A stretch of 64,000 nucleotides of DNA from Pseudomonas fluorescens. GTDB taxonomy: Bacteria > Pseudomonadota > Gammaproteobacteria > Pseudomonadales > Pseudomonadaceae. Shown one piece after another: positions 50,862-59,701 of the stretch. The notes under the pieces were generated by a model, which saw only the letters and a list, made by a program, of their open reading frames with translations, searched no databases and was not told the DNA's origin. A program made the translations under genes and the position numbers. Where the stretch lies: assembly GCF_902497625.1 (NCBI RefSeq), contig NZ_CABVGX010000001.1, positions 1-64,000 on the forward strand, written 5' to 3'. How positions within the stretch are numbered: the first letter of the stretch is position 1; each line of letters opens with the position of its first letter.

Positions 50862-52670
50862 ATGACGACTAAAAATATCCCGCAGTGTGAATTGCGGGCT
50901 CGGGACCTGTTTGCGCCGCGTAACCGCTTTTACCTGTTGCGTTCGTTGTTTTTGTGTCTGTCGGCATGCGCCTCGTCGAGTGTCGTCGGCGATGAATTGC
51001 TGACGTTCAATGCTGCTCCCGTGATGGCGCCGGCCAAGTCCGGCGCGCCGGTGGAGCTCAAAGCGGTGGCAACGACCAAGCCTGCCACGCCGGTGGAATT
51101 CAAACCGGTGACGGCGTCCAGGCCCGTTGCGCCTGTAGCCGTCAAACCGTCGACATCGGCTGCGAGCTGTTCTCGACCGGTGAACACCGTGGCCCGGGTG
51201 CCACGATCGAATGACAGCGGGCTGCAGTTTTCCAAGGTGATTGACCCGGCCACGGTGACCTTTGCCCCGGCGCGGCCGAGCTCAAGGCCCGCGACAAATC
51301 CGGCGGCGCCAAGAGACACGGTGGCGACATTCAAACCCGCCACGACACCTGCCTCGGCGATTCGCCCGAACACGCTGCCCGGCGTCTCTGCACTGGCCAC
51401 GAGCGGTTTGCCGGCTCAATTGGCCAGCCGTCAGGGCGCCTCGGCGGGCCCTTCGGAGCAGGAGCTCAAGGAGATTTTCCACCGCGCCGTCCAGGCCGCT
51501 GCCGAGCGCAGCCCTACGGTGCAACGGGCCCACGCAGAGCTCGCCGCTGCCGATGCCGACATCGATGAAGCCAAGGGTCAGCGCTACCCTCAGGTGGACC
51601 TGGGCACCACAGCCGGTTCGAAAAAATTCGGTTCGGGGTCAGGGGACAGTGATGGAAGCAGTGGCGGTATCAACCTCAACATTGTCACGCCCGTGTATGA
51701 CTGGGGCCGGATTCGCAACACCATCGACAGCCGTCGTCATTTGTCCTCGGCGGCCACGGCGGCGATTGATGCAGAACTTGAAAGCTCGGCGTTCGAGGTG
51801 ACCACTACGCTGGTGGAACTGGGCAAGCAGCGCATTATTGTTGACCTCAGCCAGCAATACGTGGACCGGATGAACGAGCTGGTGAAAATGCTCGCCGGCA
51901 TTGTGGCCGTGGACAAGGGACGTTCCAGCGAACTGACTCAGGCCAAGGCGCGCCAGCTGCAGGCCCAGGCTGCACGCGATTCTGCCGACACGCGCGCCAG
52001 GGATGCCGAGATCAGCTTACGTAAATTGGTCGGGGATCGGCCGATCCTGATCCCGCGTACCAAGGAATGGAACATTCGCCTGGTCAATCTTGATCACTTG
52101 TTGGCCAAGACTGAAGACCACCCGGTGATCCATCAGGCCAAGGCTCAGACTGAGTCCGCTGAGTTGCAGGCCAAGGTCGCACGCTCCTCGTCGCTACCGC
52201 AGTTGAGCTGGGTAGTCAGTAAATCCACCGCCGAAGATTCCCTGGGCCGTGAACAACCTTGGGAAACCCATCTGGCCGTGACATGGGGCGCCTTTCGCGG
52301 CGGCTCGGCCCGGGCTTCGGAACGTGCTGCATTGCAACGCGCTGAAGCCAGTCGGCACGAGGTGGGCCAACAGCGCCTGGACCTCGAGTACCGCATCCGC
52401 ACTGCTAACCACGAGGCGAAGACTTTTCTGGAGCGGGCAGAGCTCTACCGCAACCTGACGGTGGAATCTGACGGTATCCGCGATGCGTTTTATCAGCAGT
52501 GGTATCACCTCGGTAAGCGCACGTTGCTGGATGTTCTGTCGGCTGAAAGTGACCATTATGGCAATCGAGTGAGCGAAATCACCAACCGCTTTGACGGTTA
52601 CCAGGCGATCCTTCGCCAGTACGCGGGTGCCGGTGCATTGACGGGGTGGCTGGAAGGTTCAGCGCGGTGA
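50862..52670 (+). CDS. TolC-family outer-membrane protein with long N-terminal extension
   Basis: 602 residues from the ATG at 50862 (GGGAG eight bases upstream). The TolC domain begins around EIFHRAVQAAAERSPTVQRA (about 205). In front lies an extension of about 170 residues rich in Pro, Ala, Thr, with repeats VELKAVATTKPATPVEFKPV and VAPVAVKP, not in ordinary LapE. A hydrophobic segment (YLLRSLFLCLSACASS) can be a signal peptide. Completes the exporter. Confidence 0.9.
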   Translation: MTTKNIPQCELRARDLFAPRNRFYLLRSLFLCLSACASSSVVGDELLTFNAAPVMAPAKSGAPVELKAVATTKPATPVEFKPVTASRPVAPVAVKPSTSAASCSRPVNTVARVPRSNDSGLQFSKVIDPATVTFAPARPSSRPATNPAAPRDTVATFKPATTPASAIRPNTLPGVSALATSGLPAQLASRQGASAGPSEQELKEIFHRAVQAAAERSPTVQRAHAELAAADADIDEAKGQRYPQVDLGTTAGSKKFGSGSGDSDGSSGGINLNIVTPVYDWGRIRNTIDSRRHLSSAATAAIDAELESSAFEVTTTLVELGKQRIIVDLSQQYVDRMNELVKMLAGIVAVDKGRSSELTQAKARQLQAQAARDSADTRARDAEISLRKLVGDRPILIPRTKEWNIRLVNLDHLLAKTEDHPVIHQAKAQTESAELQAKVARSSSLPQLSWVVSKSTAEDSLGREQPWETHLAVTWGAFRGGSARASERAALQRAEASRHEVGQQRLDLEYRIRTANHEAKTFLERAELYRNLTVESDGIRDAFYQQWYHLGKRTLLDVLSAESDHYGNRVSEITNRFDGYQAILRQYAGAGALTGWLEGSAR

Positions 52671-52673
52671 GAA

Positions 52674-55600
52674 CTACAGGTCATCCAGTAGAGAGCGCTC
52701 AAGCAACTGCAAGGCACCTAACAGCTCTTTGACCTGCATTTCGCAGCCGGCAATATCGCCTTGACGCGCCACTGACTCCAGCTGCACGCAGGCATCAATC
52801 AGCTCCCGAGCGTCGGCCATTTGCGCGCCACCTTTGATTTTGTGGGCCAATGCCGCCATTTTTTCGAAGTCGTGATCGTGTAGCAATTCATCAAGTCTTG
52901 CGCTGTCTTCCCGGTTGGCGGATACCAGCGCGTTAACCAGCGGCGCATAGGTATCAGGAGACAGCAGGCGCAATTTCTGCAGCTCACCGCCGACGGCTTG
53001 ACTGGCGTGGGCCCGGCGCTCGACCAAGGCCGAGACCGCGTTGATCTGTTCAGTCAATGCTTCGATACCAATCGGTTTGAACAGGCACTGGTTCATGCCG
53101 GCATCCAGGCATTCCTGCACGATCTGGGATTGGGCGTTAGCGGTCAGGCCAAAAATCGGGTGGGCAGCTGCGGCCCGGCTCCGTTCAATAGCGCGCATTT
53201 GCCGTGTCATTTCATAGCCGTCCATGTGCGGCATATTGCAGTCGGTAATGGTCAGGTCAAACGGTGGATCGGCGTGCGTCCATGCGGCCAGCGCGGTCTC
53301 ACCGTCATCGCATGGCACCGCACGGTGGCCAAGGTATTCGAGTTGCTGACACAGCAGCAGGCGGTTGGGGGCATGGTCTTCAACCACCAGGATGTTCAGG
53401 CGATGGTTTGCCGGAATGGAGGCTTGAACCGGGGCTTGGCTGATGTCCTCCGGCGTGCGTTCGGCAATGAATTGCAGCTTGAAGCAGGAACCTTTCCCGG
53501 TTTGGCTATGCACGCTTAATTGGGCGTTGAGCAACGTCGCCAGGCGTGTGCAAATGCTCAGCCCCAGTCCGGTACTTCGTTGGCTGCTGACGGCGGGCGA
53601 CACTTGCACGAAGGGCTCGAAGATGGCTCTTTGCTGGGACTCATCAAGCCCGATGCCGGAGTCGCGAACTTCGATCGCATAGCATCCGAAGCCTGTTTTG
53701 GCATCATCAGGCAGTTGTATCAACGACAGCTCGACAAAGCCTTCGTTCGTGAACTTGATGGCATTGCTGGTCAGGTTGGCGACGATTTGGTTCACCATCA
53801 GTGAATCGATGATGACATGTTGGTCGCTGGCCTCAATCATCAGGTCGAACGTCAAGCCTTTGGTTTTTGCATTGACTTCAAACAGTTTGTGAATGGAGTG
53901 AAGAGCTTCGCCAAGATGGGTGGGTCTTGGCGAACTGACCATGGCCCCTGCTTCTATCTTCGACAGGTCAAGTATGTCACCGATCAAGGACAACAATGAT
54001 TGTGCTGACTGATGTGCCACGGCCAGATTCTGTTCGATTTCCTCAGCGCTGCCGCCACGCAGCCGAAGCATTTCGATCAGTCCGATCAGGGCGCTGATGG
54101 GGGTACGTATTTCGTGGCTCATGCTGGCGAGGAAAATCGATTTGGATTCGTTAGCCTCATCAGCGACCTCCTTGGCCAGACGCAGTTGCTCGACCAGTTG
54201 TTCACGTTCACTGATGTCCAGCCAGCCACCGATGACCCCGGAGAACGTTCCAGTGCTGCTCTGGAAAGGCAGAGTCCAGTGATAGATCTGGCGTGACAAG
54301 CCTTTTATTTCAACTTCGAGGTCGGCGAAGGTCGGCTCGCCATGATGCTCGGTGTCCCTGTAAATCTGGTGATACTGAGTGCTCAGTGCCGAGGGAATGA
54401 CGCCGGCGTTTGGAAGGGTCTTACCGATGACTTCCTCCGCAGTGGTTTGCAGGAATTCCAGATAAGCACGATTGCAATGCGCCAGCTTGCCGTCTCTATC
54501 TCGCACATAAAGCGCAATGGGTGAACCGTCGATAAGCGTTTTACTAAACGCCAACTGATCGCCCAGGGCGAGCTCGGCTTTGCGTCGTTTCTTGATTTGA
54601 ACTTGCAAATAGTAGTTCCAGATCAGAAACGCCAGAACAAAGGCGACGGCCACGCTAATGATTTGATAAATGCTGTCCTTGTAGGTACTCCAGGAGCTGG
54701 CAACGGCGGGCGCGGCGTGGTTGCGCCAACGGTCATTCAACGTCTTGAGCTCCTCGGGAGGAATGTCTAACAGTACCTTATTGATGATGCTTTTCAGGAT
54801 CATGTTATCGGTGCCGACGACCATGGCGATCCGACCTGGATTAGGGCCAATGACCGCAGCAATTCTCAGGTCCTGCTGGAAATGATGTTTGATGAAGTAG
54901 TCGGCACCGTATTGCGTATGCACGCTGGCGACCACATCCCCCTCGGAGAGCAGTTCAATGCCACGTGTAGCCGTGGGGACCGGAACCTGAATGATCTCGG
55001 GGTGTTGCTGGAGTATCCAGTTTGAAAGCGGGTTTCCGGTGGGAATGGCCAGGCGCTCGCCCTTGAGCTCCTCAAGATCGTTTATGGGCGTACCCGAGCG
55101 CCGGGTGACTACGACAAATGGGCTGATGAGATAAGGGCGGGTGTATTGTCTGGCCTTGAGTCGGAAGTCACCGATGCTCAGCGCGGCGATCAGATCGGCT
55201 TGTTGGTTCTGAAGCATTTCAAGCATGTCTGGCACACTGCTGCTGCGGACAATTTCAACTTTCAGGTGGGTGCGTTGCTGGACGATTTTCAACAAGTCTG
55301 CACTCAACCCCTGCAGCTGGTCGCGGTCATCAAAAAAAGTCAATGGCGCGTAAGACCCGGCCACCAGTACCCTGATCTTGGGGTGAGCCGCCAACCATGC
55401 AGTCTCGGTCGGGTTGAGATCCAAAGGTGGTTTATCTATCACAAAATCATCACTCAGCCCCCAGCGCATGGTGATCCGTGTCATGTCACCGGGCGGAATC
55501 GCATCCAGCGTGCTGTTGATCGCTGCCAGCAACTGTGGTTTGCGATCGCTGACGGCGAAGTTGATGTCCGCAGAGGTTGAGAGAGCAGTACCGGAAATGT

Positions 55601-56291
55601 AGACGTCATTGCTGTACAACAGGCGGATCAGAAATTCGGCCGTGATGGAGTCAGTCCAAAAGGCATCAGCCTGGTCGTACATCAGCGACGCCAGGGCAAT
55701 CAAGTGGTTGGAATGCTGGATTAGTTTTGCGTCTGGGTACTGTTTGTGCAACTGGGCTCCGACTGCATCGTCACCGACGTAGGCCAAACGCTGATCTTTC
55801 AGGTTTGCTGAGGCGGGCAGGCTCTCACCAATGCGCCGCACAATAACCTTTTGGTTGTGCAGATAAGGTCGGGACTGGGTGATCGCGCCGTCCTGGCCTT
55901 CGCTGACATCGTGCAGCGCCAGCATGTCGACTTGACCTTTTTCGAGTGCATCGCGGGCTTCGGCACGGGTTGCGAAACGCAAAATTTTCAGCTTTAACCC
56001 GGTCGTTTCTCGCAGTGCACCCAAGTAGTCGGCGGCGACACCTTCGAACTTGCTCTGCTCGAAACCCATGTGCAGCGGCGGAAGGGCACCGCTCCAGATG
56101 GCCACAGAGACTTCCGGGTGCGTATTGAGCCAGGCAAGTGTCTGCGTATCGAAGATAATGTGTGGAGGTTTGATTGGGGCGTTGACCAACAGCTCAGTCG
56201 ACTTGGGCGCCTGAGCCTGCACATTAGTTGCCAGCAGCGTTGCCAGCAGCACAGCCAATGGCCAGATCCATGAAAAACGAGAAATATTCAA
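52674..56291 (-). CDS. BvgS/EvgS-like hybrid sensor histidine kinase
   Basis: 1205 residues from a TTG (no ATG in frame upstream of the signal peptide, and an in-frame stop just before). Signal peptide (1-26), two Venus-flytrap SBP_bac_3 domains (about 45-275 and 300-525), one membrane helix (540-562), PAS (about 575-700), HisKA with H726 (SMSHEIRTP), HATPase, receiver with D1017 and an HPt with H1150 (ALAHKIKGG). A complete phosphorelay in one protein. Senses small periplasmic ligands; likely partners are the NarL regulators beside it. Confidence 0.93.
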   Translation of the reverse strand: MNISRFSWIWPLAVLLATLLATNVQAQAPKSTELLVNAPIKPPHIIFDTQTLAWLNTHPEVSVAIWSGALPPLHMGFEQSKFEGVAADYLGALRETTGLKLKILRFATRAEARDALEKGQVDMLALHDVSEGQDGAITQSRPYLHNQKVIVRRIGESLPASANLKDQRLAYVGDDAVGAQLHKQYPDAKLIQHSNHLIALASLMYDQADAFWTDSITAEFLIRLLYSNDVYISGTALSTSADINFAVSDRKPQLLAAINSTLDAIPPGDMTRITMRWGLSDDFVIDKPPLDLNPTETAWLAAHPKIRVLVAGSYAPLTFFDDRDQLQGLSADLLKIVQQRTHLKVEIVRSSSVPDMLEMLQNQQADLIAALSIGDFRLKARQYTRPYLISPFVVVTRRSGTPINDLEELKGERLAIPTGNPLSNWILQQHPEIIQVPVPTATRGIELLSEGDVVASVHTQYGADYFIKHHFQQDLRIAAVIGPNPGRIAMVVGTDNMILKSIINKVLLDIPPEELKTLNDRWRNHAAPAVASSWSTYKDSIYQIISVAVAFVLAFLIWNYYLQVQIKKRRKAELALGDQLAFSKTLIDGSPIALYVRDRDGKLAHCNRAYLEFLQTTAEEVIGKTLPNAGVIPSALSTQYHQIYRDTEHHGEPTFADLEVEIKGLSRQIYHWTLPFQSSTGTFSGVIGGWLDISEREQLVEQLRLAKEVADEANESKSIFLASMSHEIRTPISALIGLIEMLRLRGGSAEEIEQNLAVAHQSAQSLLSLIGDILDLSKIEAGAMVSSPRPTHLGEALHSIHKLFEVNAKTKGLTFDLMIEASDQHVIIDSLMVNQIVANLTSNAIKFTNEGFVELSLIQLPDDAKTGFGCYAIEVRDSGIGLDESQQRAIFEPFVQVSPAVSSQRSTGLGLSICTRLATLLNAQLSVHSQTGKGSCFKLQFIAERTPEDISQAPVQASIPANHRLNILVVEDHAPNRLLLCQQLEYLGHRAVPCDDGETALAAWTHADPPFDLTITDCNMPHMDGYEMTRQMRAIERSRAAAAHPIFGLTANAQSQIVQECLDAGMNQCLFKPIGIEALTEQINAVSALVERRAHASQAVGGELQKLRLLSPDTYAPLVNALVSANREDSARLDELLHDHDFEKMAALAHKIKGGAQMADARELIDACVQLESVARQGDIAGCEMQVKELLGALQLLERSLLDDL

Positions 56292-56699
56292 AAATGTTTA
56301 GTTCCGTTGAAAGCGCCGCTCACAAAGAGGATTCCGAGTGGCCCGTGGTCTTATGGTTATGAATCTAGCAAGCCCGTGCTGCCCTGTCCCGCGTTCTCGA
56401 ATTGATAAATGCTGGCATCGGGGTGTTCCGCCAGGAATTGCGCCTTTCCCGACAAGGTTCGAGCTGCGCAAGGAAGGTGTTGGTTGCCCCGCGCAGTTTG
56501 AGCGGAGTAGTCCCGTCCATATACTGTCTCCTGCCCCTGCCCGTGCCTCTATACCCTGGCCTTGAGCGAATAGTTTGTCGTAATGGGGGGGATAGCTAGA
56601 ACTGCCTACAATTTCATCTCGCACCTGAGTTAAGGTACATTCCTGTTACATCTTGTAGGAATGGTCTGACACTTTTCGCTGGTGGTATGGAGTTCTTGA
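56292..56699. other. Divergent region between sensor kinase and regulator
   Basis: 408 bp with no gene of known family. On the minus strand one frame (around 56347-56500) reads plausibly as a protein end but lacks a start. A weak match AGGAATGGTCTG (56657-56668) lies 32 bases before the regulator. Confidence 0.4.
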
Positions 56700-57395
56700 A
56701 TGAAGTGGTCGGTAGTTTCACCCTTGCGAGTAGCTCTTCTTGACGATCACGCCTTGATTCGTGACGCGCTGAAAATTCGCCTTTCCCTGGAGTCGGATTT
56801 CACGGTTGCCGGGGTCTATTCAAGCAGCCCTGAGCTCCTTGAAGGATTGCGCATTCAACCGGCCGAACTGCTGATTCTTGACTATCAACTGAGCGAAGGT
56901 GAGCTGGATGGTTTGCGATTGATTCAGCTGTTACGCAGTCATTACCCGACATTGCGAATTTTGATTTTTTCGTCAATTGAGCGACCGGCAACGGTCAATA
57001 TGGCCATTCGCGCCGGTGCTAATGGTTTTTTCGGCAAGTCTCAGCCGACGGATGAGCTGATTCGTGCGATTCGGGTAGTCGCGTTGGACCGCCTGTACCT
57101 GTCACCGGCCATGGCTGCTGAACTGGACTCAACCCCGCGAACGCCTTCTGGGACCCCCGACCCGCAGGGACACGTTGAAGGTGCAGATACGCTTGTTGAA
57201 TACCCAGCCTTGTCACCGAAGGAACGTGAAGTGTTGCGGTGCTGTCTGGAGGGCATGTCGGTTTCTCAAATTGCCGACAAATTCATGCGTAGTCGCAAAA
57301 CCATCAGCGGGCAAAAGCAGGCCGCGATGCGTAAGTTAAATGTGCGCACGGACACCGAACTGTTCAAGCTGCATTTGCATCTCCAGGACATTTGA
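56700..57395 (+). CDS. NarL-type response regulator (EvgA/RcsB-like)
   Basis: 231 residues. Receiver with acids D15-D16, phospho-acceptor D61 (LLILDYQLS) and K in FFGKSQP. The HTH part reads LSPKEREVLRCCLEGMSVSQ and KTISGQKQAAMRKLNV, close to RcsB/EvgA. Divergent from the sensor kinase, so the cognate regulator of the phosphorelay. Candidate binder of the recurring palindrome. Confidence 0.93.
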   Translation: MKWSVVSPLRVALLDDHALIRDALKIRLSLESDFTVAGVYSSSPELLEGLRIQPAELLILDYQLSEGELDGLRLIQLLRSHYPTLRILIFSSIERPATVNMAIRAGANGFFGKSQPTDELIRAIRVVALDRLYLSPAMAAELDSTPRTPSGTPDPQGHVEGADTLVEYPALSPKEREVLRCCLEGMSVSQIADKFMRSRKTISGQKQAAMRKLNVRTDTELFKLHLHLQDI

Positions 57396-57431
57396 GAGCA
57401 AGTTTGAATCCTGGCTGAAACGCTCCGGCGT

Positions 57432-58064
57432 CTAATGCCTGGTTGAAGTGTTGCGCTTTTTCAAACCGCACAGGTTAAGCAAGCTGCTTGTTTTCAACTT
57501 GAGAGAAATCCTGGTTTTGTGGGCGCTGATAGTTCTGCTGCTCAGTAACATCCGTTCAGCGATCTGCTTGTTGCTCAGGCCTTGCGCCAGTTGCTGCAGT
57601 ATTCCCAATTCGCAGGCCGAGAGCGTCCTCAACAGTTCGGCATCGTGACTGTTATCGTCCTGATGGCGGGTAAGGCAAAAAGATCTGTCAGGTATGTGAT
57701 CGTCCCCATTGGCTTTCGCCTGACTAGAGTTCACCAGTTGGCACAGCTTATATTTATCGATGAAGCCACGAGCGTTGGCCGGCATGCCGTGGAATGCCAG
57801 GCGATTGGACAGGTTGGCGGTCAGCACGATCGTCTTCACTGGCAGGCATAGCGCTGTCAGGCACTTGAGTACAGTCAGATCGTCAACCTTGGGTAGTCCC
57901 AAGTCGAGAATCACAGTTCCTGGCGCAAGGGGCTGAGTGAGCTTCATTGCCTGGTCCCGATTTTCCGCTTCACCCACAATGTCGTAACCTTCCTTTTCCA
58001 GCAATAGACGTACGGTCAAGCGGATTAAAGGACGGTCATCAACGATTACTACCTGTTGGTTCAT
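57432..58064 (-). CDS. NarL/LuxR-type response regulator
   Basis: 210 residues. Receiver with D9-D10, D54 (VILDLGLP) and K at FIDKYK. C-terminal HTH: LSACELGILQQLAQGLSNKQ, then SSRTISAHKTRISLKL. Less like RcsB than the one at 56700. The exact palindrome GGGACAAGTCTT lies 80 bases upstream. It may be a second output of the same relay. Confidence 0.92.
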   Translation of the reverse strand: MNQQVVIVDDRPLIRLTVRLLLEKEGYDIVGEAENRDQAMKLTQPLAPGTVILDLGLPKVDDLTVLKCLTALCLPVKTIVLTANLSNRLAFHGMPANARGFIDKYKLCQLVNSSQAKANGDDHIPDRSFCLTRHQDDNSHDAELLRTLSACELGILQQLAQGLSNKQIAERMLLSSRTISAHKTRISLKLKTSSLLNLCGLKKRNTSTRH

Positions 58065-58141
58065 GGTGCTGCCATTGAGTGAAGTGAACCGGGCAATTCT
58101 TGACCAGTCATCATGGTCTTAGCAATCATTGGCGGATTTTT

Positions 58142-58153
58142 GGGACAAGTCTT
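58142..58153. promoter_or_regulatory. RRGAC-NN-GTCYY palindrome at a regulator gene
   Basis: GGGACAAGTCTT, 78 bases upstream of the start of the leftward response regulator. Exact match to the consensus; autoregulation would fit. Confidence 0.4.
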
Positions 58154-58194
58154 GAGTGGCCTGTGACAGCCAGGCACCTAGGCGTTCCACTTCC

Positions 58195-58230
58195 ATTAAA
58201 AAGCCCGGTCTTCATGCCGGGCTTTTTAAT
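58195..58230. terminator. Bidirectional terminator
   Basis: ATTAAAAAGCCCGG (58195-58208) pairs perfectly with CCGGGCTTTTTAAT (58217-58230), giving T-runs on both strands. It stops the leftward hypothetical gene (58264-58509). Confidence 0.85.
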
Positions 58231-58263
58231 GGGTGTTGTCTCGTCCTGAGCTTTCGACGACCG

Positions 58264-58509
58264 TCAGACTGCCTGTTGCTGATGGCTGATTACGCAGCGT
58301 TGGGCTGGCAATTTCGCAACCAGCAAATGCGCATGTTCTTCCTGCGGGATATCGATGTAATGCAGTGTCGCGCCGGATTTTTCATCGGGCGTATGCACTT
58401 CAAAGCCACCCACCACCTGGATCGTGCGCATGGACACCTCAATCGACTCCTCTGCCTGGGCTTTCGCCATTCTCGCGTGGTTGGCTGCGATTTCGCTAAG
58501 AGTTGACAC
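58264..58509 (-). CDS. Small hypothetical protein
   Basis: 81 residues, MSTLSEIAANHARMAKAQAE and then a beta-like part SGATLHYIDIPQEEHAHLLV. No family recognised. It ends 34 bases before a perfect bidirectional terminator and the frame is well kept. Confidence 0.6.
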   Translation of the reverse strand: MSTLSEIAANHARMAKAQAEESIEVSMRTIQVVGGFEVHTPDEKSGATLHYIDIPQEEHAHLLVAKLPAQRCVISHQQQAV

Positions 58510-58806
58510 GTTACATCCCCCGGTGACTGGCCAAGCATTTCGCTGGAGTCGCTATGCATTGATTAATGTGGCTGCCGCGTCAGAATTTCGACGTTCCATG
58601 GCTGCTATGGACGGCCTGTGCAATCGTTAAGCCAGTCAGACCGGTCATTTTCTGCATCGGTTCCATAGGGCGACGAACGGTATTTTGCGCCTGTTTTCAC
58701 TCGCGTTTCATGGCTGATTGGCTTATGCCCAGCACGATCTTGTGGAAGTGCTGCACACAATCCGTCAGGTTTTGTGCGTGAAGGGCTGATGCCGACCCCA
58801 CACACC
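58510..58806. other. Intergenic region without a recognised gene
   Basis: Short open frames only, none with a ribosome site or family signature. Confidence 0.5.
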
Positions 58807-58949
58807 TGTAGCAGCTGGCGCAGCCTGCGTCCGGCTGCGAAGCAGCCGTAAAATCAGCGTGATCCGGTCCCTCAGACACTCCGCATTGGGCTGGATTACG
58901 AGTGCTTCACAGCCTGACGCACCGGACGCAGGCTGCGCCAGCTGCTACA
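58807..58949. repeat. REP-type inverted repeat (REPIN-like)
   Basis: A perfect 28-bp inverted repeat (58807-58834 and 58922-58949) with a small hairpin GGCTGC-GAA-GCAGCC just inside the left arm. Words such as TGTAGCAGCTGGCGCAGCCT are typical of Pseudomonas REP sequences. Non-autonomous, spread by RAYT transposases encoded elsewhere. Confidence 0.75.
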
Positions 58950-58964
58950 AGGTTTGGTGGTGTG

Positions 58965-59378
58965 CTACTGATCCTTTTCGCAATTGATCATCCACGACAC
59001 ACCAAACCGGTCGACCAGCATGCCAAAACGTGCGGCCCAGAATGTCGCTTCCAGTGGCATCTGCACGCTGCCGTACTCCGATAACGCGGCAAACACCCGC
59101 TCCGCCTCCGCGATGCTGTCGACGTTGAGCGAAATCGAACAACCGGCCATGTCATCCGTGGGGCGGTCGGGTGTTGTGTCCGACCCCATGATTGCCTGGT
59201 CGTCCACCGACAGCGAAGTGTGGATGATCAGATTGTGCAGGTCGGCCGGAAAATGTTCGCGGGCAGGGCTTTCACCGAAGGTCATCATCACCTCGATTCG
59301 CCCCTGCAAGGCTTGCGCGTAGAACGTGAAGGCGGCTTTGCAGTCGCCATTGAAAATGAGGTAGGGATTGATCCTCAT
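58965..59378 (-). CDS. VOC/PhnB-like protein
   Basis: 137 residues from the ATG at 59378 with GGGAGG upstream; the longer open frame to 59801 has no site. INPYLIFNGDCKAAFTFYAQ and WAARFGMLVDRFGVSWMIN are the two halves of the glyoxalase-like fold (PhnB/YjdN type). These dimers bind metals or small electrophiles, usually of unknown substrate. Confidence 0.88.
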   Translation of the reverse strand: MRINPYLIFNGDCKAAFTFYAQALQGRIEVMMTFGESPAREHFPADLHNLIIHTSLSVDDQAIMGSDTTPDRPTDDMAGCSISLNVDSIAEAERVFAALSEYGSVQMPLEATFWAARFGMLVDRFGVSWMINCEKDQ

Positions 59379-59701
59379 GGTGTCCTCCCGTTTCTGAGCA
59401 GGCCTGAGGCCGATCGTCTTAGACGCTGCATTGGCTGGATTAATCAGCAAAGCGCCAGGGGCGGTATTTAGCAACTTTGGATTAGATGTTTTTGTTCTTG
59501 TGAGCATGAGGTTTATGGCTTCACTCGCGCAAAGCATTGCCCGGTGCCAGCGAGGTGATTGACCCAATCGCGTGTACGCCTTCGCTGATTCAACCTCAGC
59601 CAACTGTTTCAAAGGTATTTTAGCTGTACAGTCCCCCGCCGTTGTTCGACGCAGCTTGGCTGCTAAAAGGAAGCTGTACTTCTCAAATGGAGTTCCAACA
59701 C
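59379..59701. other. Intergenic region without a recognised gene
   Basis: 323 bp between divergent genes; presumably holds promoters. An open frame reading leftward here lacks a start signal. Confidence 0.45.

Noticed and set aside
56298..56624. Minus-strand frame of 108 codons beside the kinase gene
   Set aside because: No family, no start signal and disordered composition; only noted as an intergenic region.
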